A program made the position numbers and the translations under genes. From Deltaproteobacteria bacterium (GTDB lineage: Bacteria > UBA10199 > GCA-002796325 > JACPFF01), in NCBI GenBank assembly GCA_016183065.1, contig JACPFF010000004.1:62001-126000 (forward strand): 64,000 nucleotides of DNA, given 5' to 3'. Shown here piece by piece: positions 56,990-64,000 of the stretch; the first letter of the stretch is position 1; every line of letters starts with the position of its first letter. Under the pieces are notes generated by a model. The model saw only the letters and a list, made by a program, of their open reading frames with translations. It was not told the origin of the DNA and did not search any database.

Positions 56990-57172
56990 CTATTGGGCCT
57001 CGTCGGTTTCTTCCGATTCCGTCTGTTCCATGGGTGGCGCACTCTCCGGTCTCGGTGCGGTCATATCGGCTGGCGTCTCCGGAGTGGCCGCTGGTGCCGG
57101 TCCCTTTTGGCAGCCGATGAATCCCGTTGACGCGACGAGCAGGGCGACAAGTATCAGTGGACGTTTAGACAT
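56990..57172 (-). CDS. Small predicted lipoprotein
   Basis: 60 residues, AAGGAGG 6 bases before ATG 57172. The lipobox FIGC is at about residue 21 (MSKRPLILVALLVASTGFIGC). The mature chain is short and rich in Pro, Ala and Glu (ATPETPADMTAPRPE, ending EETDEAQ), without a folded domain. A possible outer-membrane-anchored spacer or structural lipoprotein. Confidence 0.75.
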   Translation of the reverse strand: MSKRPLILVALLVASTGFIGCQKGPAPAATPETPADMTAPRPESAPPMEQTESEETDEAQ

Positions 57173-57331
57173 GTTCCCTCCTTGTTGGTGTCCCCGATGA
57201 TAGGCCGCCCTTGTAGAATTGTTTTTCCACAGTGTCAAGGGCGTGGCGTTTGTCGTCCCTTGCGAAGGTCACGGGGAGATTTTTTACTTGCCCGCGCTTG
57301 GAAAATTCCCATAGATTCCACCACCACGTCA

Positions 57332-57404
57332 GCCGACGTAGCTCAGCTGGTAGAGCAGCGCATTCGTAATGCGCGGGTCAGCGGTTCGAATCCGCTCGTC
57401 GGCT
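57332..57404 (+). tRNA. tRNA-Thr (CGU)
   Basis: 73 bases with acceptor GCCGACG/CGTCGGC, D-arm (AGCTCAGCTGGTAGAGCA), anticodon loop TTCGTAA with anticodon CGT at 57365-57367, and T-arm GGTTCGAATCC. No encoded CCA. A GC-rich hairpin (GGGCGCG-TA-GCGCGCCC region near 57448) follows, which may help 3' processing. Confidence 0.96.
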
Positions 57405-57489
57405 CATCCACGGCATAGAGAAGTCCAAGAGGCGCTGCGCGGCGCCGAGGGCGCGTAGCGCGCCCCGCGCGCACGAGTCCCTGGAATCG

Positions 57490-58071
57490 TCACGGGGCCA
57501 AGTACGTCACGATCCACGCTCGTCCGTCCCAGGTGTGGCGTTCCCGCCTGTTGAGCCGGATGAGGGAGTGATAGAGGAATTCGATCCAGAGCGGTTCGAT
57601 GATATACCCGACATACCAGGGTGACCGTGGAATGACTTTTTCGCCACGCCACCGTCGCCGCGCATCAGCGAGTTGCTGCAACAGATAGTGTGTCGAGGGG
57701 ATCAGGGCGGACTGGGCGAACTCGAGGTGATAGAGCAGTTGCGCATCCCGAGGGCGCGGGCGCCAAAGAGATTCGACTTCATCATCGGGCATCGGATGCA
57801 CGCGTCCGCGCGAACGGATCTGCACTTTGAGGGACGCCCAATGGATACAGAGCTCCACGAGCGGTTGTGCAGCTATATGTGCCACCTTTGGACTCCGGGC
57901 GCGTGTGACAAAATGAAACCCGCGCACGTCAATCCCCTTGACCAAGACCGTGCGAACCGCGGGAATCCCTTCGCCATCGACGGTCGCGAGGGCCATGGTT
58001 TCCGCGGCGGCATCCTTTTTTTTCCGGGCCTCTTTCCAGTAGGTCGCTGTCTGCTCCAGCGGTGTTCGCAT
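57490..58071 (-). CDS. pdxH: Pyridoxamine/pyridoxine 5'-phosphate oxidase
   Basis: 193 residues. FMN-dependent last step of PLP synthesis. Motifs are MALATVDGEGIPAVRTVLVKG, GFHFVTRARSPK, PLVELCIHWASLKVQIRSRGRV, and a C-terminal PNPOx tail WDGRAWIVTYLAP. It is a bit shorter than E. coli PdxH but has all core segments. It is co-oriented with the next membrane gene (78-base gap). Confidence 0.9.
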   Translation of the reverse strand: MRTPLEQTATYWKEARKKKDAAAETMALATVDGEGIPAVRTVLVKGIDVRGFHFVTRARSPKVAHIAAQPLVELCIHWASLKVQIRSRGRVHPMPDDEVESLWRPRPRDAQLLYHLEFAQSALIPSTHYLLQQLADARRRWRGEKVIPRSPWYVGYIIEPLWIEFLYHSLIRLNRRERHTWDGRAWIVTYLAP

Positions 58072-58149
58072 GGAGATGCCATCGCCTGCGGGGCGCGTGT
58101 TGTCAAGCGCACCGCACGTTCCGGTTGCCGAGGCACGAGCGGTGCTGGC

Positions 58150-58668
58150 TCAGGTGTTCGAAAAATTTCGGAGAAAAAATGCGGCAAGGTGGGACACGTC
58201 TTCAATGCCGCAGAGAAAGAAGATGGGGCCCGTCAGAGAGAGACGCGCAATCCACCCAGGTACACGGGTTACCGCCCACGGTTCCACATGTTGCTCAAGG
58301 AAGTAGATCGTCGACATGAAGAGGGCGCCCAATGCCGCATCGCACAGCGCATGGATGCCGTGGGATGACAGGACCGGAAAATGCGTTCCCCAATCGCGGA
58401 GGACGTCGGATCCCGCGAGGAAAATGCCGAGCCCCATGAGGGCCTTTCCCGGATGGAGCGGGAGCTCGCGCGAGGCCATGGAAAGACGCCATGGGCGGTT
58501 ATGTCGCCTTGCAATATCGCAGAGCGCATTGAGACCCACAATGGTTCCCGCGAGCCCCAGACCGAGTTGCAGTTTGAGCGGATCGTTCGCCAGCTCCTCC
58601 GTAATACGCTCTGCCGATATCGTGGCCGGTGGTAGCAGCGCGGCCACGGCACCGAGTGTCAACAGCAT
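58150..58668 (-). CDS. Predicted membrane protein, unknown function
   Basis: 172 residues from ATG 58668 (MLLTLGAVAALLPP). Several hydrophobic segments (LGLGLAGTIVGLNALCDIA, ALMGLGIFLAGSDVLR, LCDAALGALFMSTIYFL, SLTGPIFFLCGIEDV) separated by a charged loop. It looks like a small helical integral membrane protein. Some features (GxxxSHG, HALCDAALG) recall PAP2-like or DUF-type membrane phosphatase pieces, but no full motif is present. The upstream frame runs into repeat copy F. Confidence 0.6.
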   Translation of the reverse strand: MLLTLGAVAALLPPATISAERITEELANDPLKLQLGLGLAGTIVGLNALCDIARRHNRPWRLSMASRELPLHPGKALMGLGIFLAGSDVLRDWGTHFPVLSSHGIHALCDAALGALFMSTIYFLEQHVEPWAVTRVPGWIARLSLTGPIFFLCGIEDVSHLAAFFLRNFSNT

Positions 58669-59185
58669 CGGTCCAAGACGCCGAGGGAGGTGGTGTCGAG
58701 CGCTGGTGGCCACTATTGGAGGGGCTCGCGTACCCTCCGGCTCCGCCTGCGGGTACTTCCTCGTCCACCCGCTTCGCGGGTGCCCGGACTCTGTCGTCGC
58801 CACACCCCCCTCCAGCGGCAAAGCCGGGTCAAGGCCCAGCTGTGCTGGGCCGCGAAGCACAGTCGAAGACTGTGCGGAGTGTGATGGAGCCTCCCCCGCA
58901 GCGCCGCAGTGCGGCTGGGCCGTGGGGCCCAGGACGTTAGTCCGGGGCCCCACGGCAGGAGGTGTTTTTGGTGCCAAGACTGGCTGCAACCGGGAGACCT
59001 GTGGCCGTGCGTCTGACCGGGGGCGGGATTGCCGGTGGAGAGTCGTGAAATGCTGTTGTGTTGTGCGCACCATGTATGTAACCCCTCGGAATCCTTGGGC
59101 AGTGTGTAAGCTATTTTTAGTTATATATAGCTAACACATAGAAGACAAGTCAACAAGTATCTTCGAGATGAGCGACTCTGCCTCG
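58669..59185. other. Intergenic region containing repeat copy F
   Basis: 517 bases. Repeat copy F covers most of the first half, to about 58955. The remaining 230 bases are unique and turn AT-rich near 59107-59150 (TATTTTTAGTTATATATAGC, with AGCTAT/ATAGCT inverted arms). No ORF stands out. Confidence 0.55.
58712..58955. repeat. Modular palindromic repeat, copy F, with nested insertion
   Basis: Leader ATTGGAGGGGCTCGCGTACCC, then a GTACCC/GGGTAC-bounded stem and the GGACTCTGTCGTCGCCAC module. The next hairpin (left arm CTCCAGCGGC) is broken after GCCG by about 58 extra bases, GGTCAAGG... to ...GTGTGA, then resumes TGGAGCCTCCCCC. The extra bases hold two hairpins of their own (GGCCCAGC/GCTGGGCC and GCACAGTC/GACTGTGC). 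Later modules include GCCGC-AGT-GCGGC and CCCAGGACGTTAGTCCGGGG. Confidence 0.88.
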
Positions 59186-60466
59186 TTATTCTCGCGACAA
59201 GAGAGGGGAGTGATCGAAAAAGGGGCGCAACGCTTCGGGGATGTGGACGTTCCCATCCGCGTCTTGGTGATTTTCCAGGAGCGCAATCAGCGTCCGCCCC
59301 ACGGCAAGCCCAGAGCCGTTCAGGGTGTGGACAAAACGGAGAGTGCCGTCGTTGTCCTTGAAGCGGATGGCGGCGCGCCGTGCCTGAAAATCCGTGCAAT
59401 TGCTGCACGACGAGATCTCGCGGTAGGTCGATTGTCCCGGGAGCCAGACCTCCAGGTCGTACGTCTTGGCCGCGGAAAATCCGATCTCTCCTGCACAGAG
59501 CTGCACCACCCGGTAGGGGAGTTCGAGCCGCTGCAGAATTGTTTCCGCACAGGTGGTCATCCGTTCGAGCTCTGCGGCCGAATCGTCGGGTCGCGTGAGC
59601 GAGACGAGTTCGACTTTGTTGAATTGATGCTGACGGATCAGCCCCTTGGTGTCTTTGCCGTAGGAGCCTGCCTCGCGGCGAAAGCAGGGCGTGTAGGCGG
59701 TCAGACGCACCGGGCACTGATCGGCAGTCAGGATTTCTCCGGCAAAAATGTTGGTGAGCGGGACCTCGGCCGTGGGAATGAGAAATAATCCGTCCGTGGT
59801 TTGAAAAAGATCGGCTTCAAACTTGGGCAATTGTCCGGTCCCGGTCATGGTCGCCCGATTGACCAACAATGGAGGCATTGCCTCGGTATAGCCGTGGTCA
59901 CGGGTCTGGACATCGAGCATGAAGTTGATCAGCGCCCGTTCAAGACGGGCGCCGCGCCCGCGATAGAGGGTGAAGCGGGCACCGGCCAGCTTTGCACCCC
60001 GCGCAAAATCAAGAATGCCGAGGGATTCACCGAGGGTCACGTGGTCCTGGATGGGAAACGCGAACGTGCGCGGAGTGCCCCACGTGCGCACGACCGGGTT
60101 CTCTGCCGCAGAGATCCCACGCGGTGTCGTGGCATCGAGCAGATTCGGGACATGGAGGAGAGCGGCGTCGAGGGCCTCTGCCGTCCGCGTCATGTTGTTC
60201 TGCAACGCCTTGACGCGTTCGGCGATCTGCGACATCTGTGCAAGGAGCTCCGACACCTCCCGCCCGCCCCGCCCGGATTTTTTGGCTACGCCGATCTCGC
60301 GTGAAGCCTCTTTCTGCTCGTTGCGCAATTGATCGAAACTGGCCTGGAGGGATTTACGCCGGTCGTTCAACGCCCGCAAGGCATCGAGATCGACCACGGT
60401 CCCCCGGGCCTCGCACATCGCCCGGATGGTGTCGGGTGCGTCTGTCAACAGCTTGCGATCGAGCAT
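59186..60466 (-). CDS. serS: Seryl-tRNA synthetase
   Basis: 426 residues from ATG 60466 (MLDRKLLTDAPDTIRAM). Charges tRNA-Ser. The N-terminal long coiled coil binds the tRNA variable arm. The class-II catalytic core follows: motif 2 FRREAGSYGKDTKGLIRQHQF as the consensus region (broken by ordinary residues), and motif 3 NGSGLAVGRTLIALLENHQ. Length is normal for bacterial SerS. The frame opens upstream to 60550 but lacks family support. tRNA-Ser(GCU) is also in this window. Confidence 0.95.
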   Translation of the reverse strand: MLDRKLLTDAPDTIRAMCEARGTVVDLDALRALNDRRKSLQASFDQLRNEQKEASREIGVAKKSGRGGREVSELLAQMSQIAERVKALQNNMTRTAEALDAALLHVPNLLDATTPRGISAAENPVVRTWGTPRTFAFPIQDHVTLGESLGILDFARGAKLAGARFTLYRGRGARLERALINFMLDVQTRDHGYTEAMPPLLVNRATMTGTGQLPKFEADLFQTTDGLFLIPTAEVPLTNIFAGEILTADQCPVRLTAYTPCFRREAGSYGKDTKGLIRQHQFNKVELVSLTRPDDSAAELERMTTCAETILQRLELPYRVVQLCAGEIGFSAAKTYDLEVWLPGQSTYREISSCSNCTDFQARRAAIRFKDNDGTLRFVHTLNGSGLAVGRTLIALLENHQDADGNVHIPEALRPFFDHSPLLSRE

Positions 60467-60500
60467 AGCGTGCGTGATGACGAGCGGTGCGCTCCGGCGA

Positions 60501-61526
60501 TCAGGAATCGCGCTGCAGTTCCTCGTCGATAATTTTCTGGAAGTCCGCAAAGGGGCGTGCCCCGCTCACGGGAATGCCGTTGATAAAGAAGGCCGGCGTG
60601 CCGGTCACACCGACCGCGCTCCCTTCGTCGACATTTTTTTTAATACGTTCGACATATTTGCCACTCTCGAGGCACTGGGTGAAGTCCGGCATGGTCAGCG
60701 AGAGTTCCTCGGCGTATTTCTTCAGTTGGTCCACCTCAAGGGCCCGCTGGGATTCAAAGAGTTTGGTGTTCATCTCCCAATATTTCCCCTGGTCACCGGC
60801 ACAGTAGGCGGCTTCGTGGGCCTTCATGGCCTGGGCATGGAAACTGAGCGGAAAATCCCGGAAGACGTAGCGAACCTTGTCGCCATAATGCTCCAGGATC
60901 TGTGTGACCGTCGGTCGCGATCGGCCGCAGAAGGGACATTGGTAATCGGAGAACTCGATCACTGTGACCGGGGCGTCTTTGGGACCACGGCCCGGCGCGT
61001 CGCCGGCCGCGACCTTGACACGGGGTGGCTCGATGAAGGTCTTGATTTCGGCGCCGGCCTGCAGCGACGAGGCCATCTGCTGTTCAAGCTGCCGCTGTTG
61101 GGAACTGACCAGGAATTTTTCGATCTGGTCCCTGATCTCTGCGAACGATTTCCCCCCCATCTGTCCCTTGTTTTGTTCGTAAAATTGTTTCAGGGCCTCT
61201 TCGGTCGGGGCCTCGATTTTGGCGTCGATCTCCTGTTTGAGGAATTCCTCCGGGGTCTTTCCCTCTTTTTTGGCTTTGGCGGCGATCAGTTTTTCACCAA
61301 CCAGATTATCGAGCGCGACTTTGTGGATTTGATAGATCTCAGCGTTGAGCCGCGTGAGTTGTCCGGCGGCGGCATCCTGTAATTCCTTGGCGGAGATCGA
61401 TTCCCCATCCACTGTGGCGACCACGGCAGGGATCTGCAGCGCGGCACCTCCCTGCGGTTGCGACGGTTGACAGGCAGTGATGCTGACCAGTGCGGCGGCC
61501 ATCATCCAGCGAAATCGGTACGGCAT
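60501..61526 (-). CDS. Lipoprotein with SurA/PPIase-like N-part and DsbA-type thioredoxin domain
   Basis: 341 residues from ATG 61526 (MPYRFRWMMAAALVSITAC); lipobox SITAC. After it come about 130 residues of SurA-like/peptidyl-prolyl-isomerase-like helices (VATVDGESISAKELQDAA, LDNLVGEKLIAAKAKKEGKTPEEFL split) and a DsbA-type thioredoxin_4 domain with active-site motif CPFC (YQCPFCGRSRP) and cis-Pro loop GVTGTPAFFING. It would act as a membrane-tethered periplasmic oxidase or isomerase that also holds unfolded chains. It is the gene before serS on the same strand. Confidence 0.86.
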   Translation of the reverse strand: MPYRFRWMMAAALVSITACQPSQPQGGAALQIPAVVATVDGESISAKELQDAAAGQLTRLNAEIYQIHKVALDNLVGEKLIAAKAKKEGKTPEEFLKQEIDAKIEAPTEEALKQFYEQNKGQMGGKSFAEIRDQIEKFLVSSQQRQLEQQMASSLQAGAEIKTFIEPPRVKVAAGDAPGRGPKDAPVTVIEFSDYQCPFCGRSRPTVTQILEHYGDKVRYVFRDFPLSFHAQAMKAHEAAYCAGDQGKYWEMNTKLFESQRALEVDQLKKYAEELSLTMPDFTQCLESGKYVERIKKNVDEGSAVGVTGTPAFFINGIPVSGARPFADFQKIIDEELQRDS

Positions 61527-61656
61527 ACAGTCCCCCTTGTGTCGATGTAGGCCCCATGGGCGGTTATTGAGTTCTGAGTCGATACGAATTTGATAGCGTA
61601 GCGGGATTGTCTCAACTATGCAAGATGGAAGTAGAGATGGGAAGTAGAGCCGACCC

Positions 61657-62391
61657 ATGACGCAACTCGATCTGACACTCTGGCGTGCCACGGGAGGGAT
61701 CATTGGTGTGATGGCGATCGGGGGATGTTTGCCGTTCCTGGTCGCCAGAAAGGGGCGGTCGCTCTCCTGGGGCCTGGCGTTTGCCGCAGGGATCCTCCTG
61801 GCGTCGGCCTTCTTTCATCTCATGCCTGAGGCCTATGCGGCCATGGGCGCTGCCGCGGGGATGTGGGTCCTCGGGGGCTTTCTCTTTCTCTATCTCTTTG
61901 AGCGATTCATTACGGTCCATATCTGCGAGACGCTTGGATGTCATGTCCATACGGTCGGTCTCTCGGCGCTCTTCGGCTTGTCGATCCATACCTTTGCGAA
62001 TGGCGTTGCGATTGGCGCGGGGGTGTTGGGGGGGCTCGGCAACATGGTTTTTCTCGCCGTGGCCGCCCATAAACTCCCCGAGGCCTACTCGCTCACGACG
62101 ATCCTGCTCCATGAACGCTATGATCGGGCCCGCATCATGCTGATGAATCTCCTCTTTATGTCGATGATTCCGCTCGGGGTCTGGTCGGTGCGCTGGTTGG
62201 TACATCCCCTCTCCGGCGATGAGATCGTGGCGTGGACACTCGCCTTCTCCGCCGGCACGTTTGTCCACATCGCCGTCTCCGATCTGTTGCCGGAGGTGCA
62301 TCAGCGCTCGCATGAGCGGATTGCGCCGGCGGTGGCTTTTCTCCTGGGGATCGTGATGGTGGCGGTGGTGGGGCAGCTCTCCCACCGCTAG
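61657..62391 (+). CDS. ZIP family divalent metal transporter
   Basis: 244 residues, eight predicted helices. ZIP signature residues in helices IV-V: HTFANGVAIGAGVLGG with the metal-binding His, and AAHKLPEAYSLTTIL with His/Glu. It likely moves Zn2+ or other divalent ions inward. The start overlaps no other gene; it diverges from the DsbA-like gene. Its stop is two bases before the inverted-repeat element at 62393. Confidence 0.88.
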   Translation: MTQLDLTLWRATGGIIGVMAIGGCLPFLVARKGRSLSWGLAFAAGILLASAFFHLMPEAYAAMGAAAGMWVLGGFLFLYLFERFITVHICETLGCHVHTVGLSALFGLSIHTFANGVAIGAGVLGGLGNMVFLAVAAHKLPEAYSLTTILLHERYDRARIMLMNLLFMSMIPLGVWSVRWLVHPLSGDEIVAWTLAFSAGTFVHIAVSDLLPEVHQRSHERIAPAVAFLLGIVMVAVVGQLSHR

Positions 62392-62392
62392 T

Positions 62393-62515
62393 GTACTGCG
62401 TCAGAAATTCCTTTATGCTGCGTTACCCCCTCACTCGCGATCCTCACGTACAACCCAGTACGCTCCGGTCGCTCGTTCGCGGGTGCCTTGCCTAAAGAAA
62501 TTTCTGACGCAGTAC
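62393..62515. mobile_element. MITE/REP-like inverted-repeat element
   Basis: Terminal inverted repeats of 23 bases (left 62393-62415 begins GTACTGCGTCAGAAATT; right 62493-62515 is its complement with one mismatch) enclose about 77 bases with an inner hairpin (CGTAC and GTACG). No ORF. Non-coding, 123 bases in all, immediately after the ZIP gene. The structure is like a short transposon-derived or REP-type repeat. It differs from the modular palindromic family in this window. Confidence 0.65.
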
Positions 62516-62609
62516 TGTAAAGAAGCGTTGGACGCACTACACTAGCAGGTTGCTCGGCCGCCACAAAGGGGATCTCAAGCGGTGTCGGGTACTGATCCAC
62601 GCGAGCGCA

Positions 62610-64000
62610 TCAACAATCGTAATAGAGGGCGAATTCGTAGGGGACCGGCCGGAGACGGATCGGCTTCACTTCATGGCCCCACTTGTACTCCAGCCAGGTG
62701 GCAATGGCATCGCGCGTGAAGACATCGCCGGCCAGGAGGAATTCATGATCGTGCTCCAGGGCCTGCAGCGACTCTTCGAGTGACGCCGGGGCTTTCGCGA
62801 CATGTTTCAATTCTTCCGGCGATAGCCCATAAATATTTTTGTCGAGCGGCTGGCCTGGATCGGCCTTGCTCTTAATCCCGTCGAGTGCGGCCATGAGGAG
62901 GACGCTGAAGGCCAGATACCCGTTGCACGACGGATCCGGTGTCCGGAACTCGAGCCGTTTGGCCTTGGGCGACGACGAGTACATCGGAATACGGATGGCC
63001 GCCGAGCGATTGCGGGACGAATAGGCCAGATTGATGGGGGCCTCGAAGCCCGGGACCAATCGGCGATAAGAATTGGTCGTCGGATTGGTAAAGGCGCAGA
63101 TTGCCGGGGCATGCTTCAGGATCCCCCCAATCGCCCAGAGGGCCATCTCGGAGAGGCCGCCGTAGCGGTCGCCCGCAAAGAGCGGCGTGTTCCCTTTCCA
63201 GAGACTGATGTGGGTATGCATTCCGCTCCCATTGTCGTCAAAGAGCGGTTTCGGCATGAAGGTGACGGTCTTGTTGTAGCGACGGGCAATATTCTTCACG
63301 ACATATTTGAACCACATGAGGTTGTCGCCCATCTCCACAAGGCTCGCGAACCGCATGTCGATCTCACTTTGGCCGGCGGTCGCTACTTCGTGATGCTGCG
63401 CCTCAATGCGGATCCCCAGCCGTTCGAGCGTGAGGGCCATCTCGGTCCGGATGTCGTGATGGGCATCGGTCGGCGAGACCGGAAAATACCCTTCTTTATA
63501 GCGCGGTTTGTACCCCAGGTTTGGAGAACCGTTGGTCCCGCTATTCCAGCACCCTTCCACCGAATCGATATGATAGAACCCCTCGTTGGGCGATTGATCA
63601 TAGCGGATATTGTCGAAGATGAAAAATTCGGCCTCGGGGCCGAAATACGCGGTATCACCGATTCCCGTCGATTGCAGATAGGCCTCGGCCTTTTGCGCAA
63701 TGTGCCGTGGATCGCGGGAATAGGGTTCTCCCGTGATCGGATCGACAATATTGCAGATAAAGCTGATCGTCGGTTCAGCCATGAAGGGATCCATCTGCGC
63801 GGTTTTGGGATCAGGAAGGATCAGCATGTCGCTGGCGTGAATCGGCTGCCAGCCGCGGATCGAGGAGCCATCGAAGCCGAAGCCCTGTTCAAAGGACTGT
63901 TCGGAGAGTTCGCTGACCGGGACCGAGAAGTGTTGCCACGTCCCGGGGAAGTCGACGAACTTGAAATCGACCATGGTGGCTTTGGTCTCCTTCGCGAGGG
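62610..64000 (-). CDS. glnA: Glutamine synthetase, type I (5' end outside window)
   Basis: About 462 residues visible. Makes glutamine from glutamate, ammonia and ATP. The frame continues through the right edge (LAKETKAT precedes [17 protein letters not shown]), so the first few residues lie beyond 64000. Motifs are [10 protein letters not shown], the metal site [43 protein letters not shown] and [22 protein letters not shown] in pieces. The adenylylation loop reads [11 protein letters not shown], with the regulated tyrosine present, which suggests GlnE-type control. Confidence 0.95.
   Translation of the reverse strand, partial: LAKETKATMVDFKFVDFPGTWQHFSVPVSELSEQSFEQGFGFDGSSIRGWQPIHASDMLILPDPKTAQMDPFMAEPTISFICNIVDPITGEPYSRDPRHIAQKAEAYLQSTGIGDTAYFGPEAEFFIFDNIRYDQSPNEGFYHIDSVEGCWNSGTNGSPNLGYKPRYKEGYFPVSPTDAHHDIRTEMALTLERLGIRIEAQHHEVATAGQSEIDMRFASLVEMGDNLMWFKYVVKNIARRYNKTVTFMPKPLFDDNGSGMHTHISLWKGNTPLFAGDRYGGLSEMALWAIGGILKHAPAICAFTNPTTNSYRRLVPGFEAPINLAYSSRNRSAAIRIPMYSSSPKAKRLEFRTPDPSCNGYLAFSVLLMAALDGIKSKADPGQPLDKNIYGLSPEELKHVAKAPASLEESLQALEHDHEFLLAGDVFTRDAIATWLEYKWGHEVKPIRLRPVPYEFALYYDC

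Overview
The window is a GC-rich chromosomal segment from a diderm (Gram-negative) bacterium. It carries many predicted lipoproteins with clear lipoboxes, a TonB-like protein, barrel-like sequence, a lipoprotein with a DsbA-type domain, and near-complete housekeeping genes. The mix of a TIGR02147-family protein, Asp/Val/Thr-rich secreted proteins, a thrombospondin-type-3-like protein, a PPi-type phosphofructokinase and an EF-G paralogue resembles uncultured deltaproteobacteria-like lineages (Bdellovibrionota or Myxococcota neighbourhood). This assignment is inference only; no rRNA gene is present.

Layout. 0-1.4 kb: end of pheA and tyrA. 1.5-5.9 kb: a lipoprotein and a leftward three-gene unit with DUF4116-like repeats and two frameshifts. 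6.3-13.8 kb: a C25 (gingipain-like) protease, a TSUP permease, PPi-type PFK, a CoA-transferase, a cysteine-synthase-like enzyme and a large lipoprotein. 13.9-20.3 kb: an unknown gene, an orphan histidine kinase, an ATP-grasp enzyme, hemH and a deoxyhypusine-synthase-like gene. 20.3-27.4 kb: dnaE, an EF-G paralogue and ychF. 27.6-36.1 kb: a rightward run of rlmN, an MTA phosphorylase, recO, a TonB-like gene, a DUF255 gene and clpB. 36.1-46.3 kb: a hydrolase, an aminotransferase, hemB, a second hydrolase-like gene, a lipoprotein, polA and an FHA protein. 46.9-48.7 kb: an AT-richer insert with a Fic protein and two small genes, one CheD-like, ending at tRNA-Ser. 48.9-56.9 kb: an accessory block with TIGR02147 plus lipoprotein, a barrel-like protein, an Asp-rich protein, a TSP3-like protein with an internal amber codon and a lipoprotein. 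57-64 kb: tRNA-Thr, pdxH, a membrane protein, serS, a DsbA-like lipoprotein, a ZIP transporter and most of glnA.

The most unusual feature is a family of GC-rich, modular palindromic repeats at six loci (about 7.6, 14.9, 27.8, 38.2, 46.3-46.8 and 58.7 kb). The hairpin stems differ from copy to copy but stay self-complementary, while loops and flanks are constant. One copy lies in frame inside rlmN without breaking it. One copy is itself interrupted by other hairpin modules. At one locus a 153-bp unit is tandemly duplicated. The second main lead is the AT-rich Fic and CheD-like island beside tRNA-Ser.

Limits: functions are read from motifs and family memory without database searches. Starts were chosen from Shine-Dalgarno-like sequence, overlaps and expected family length. 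Repeat boundaries are accurate to a few bases.
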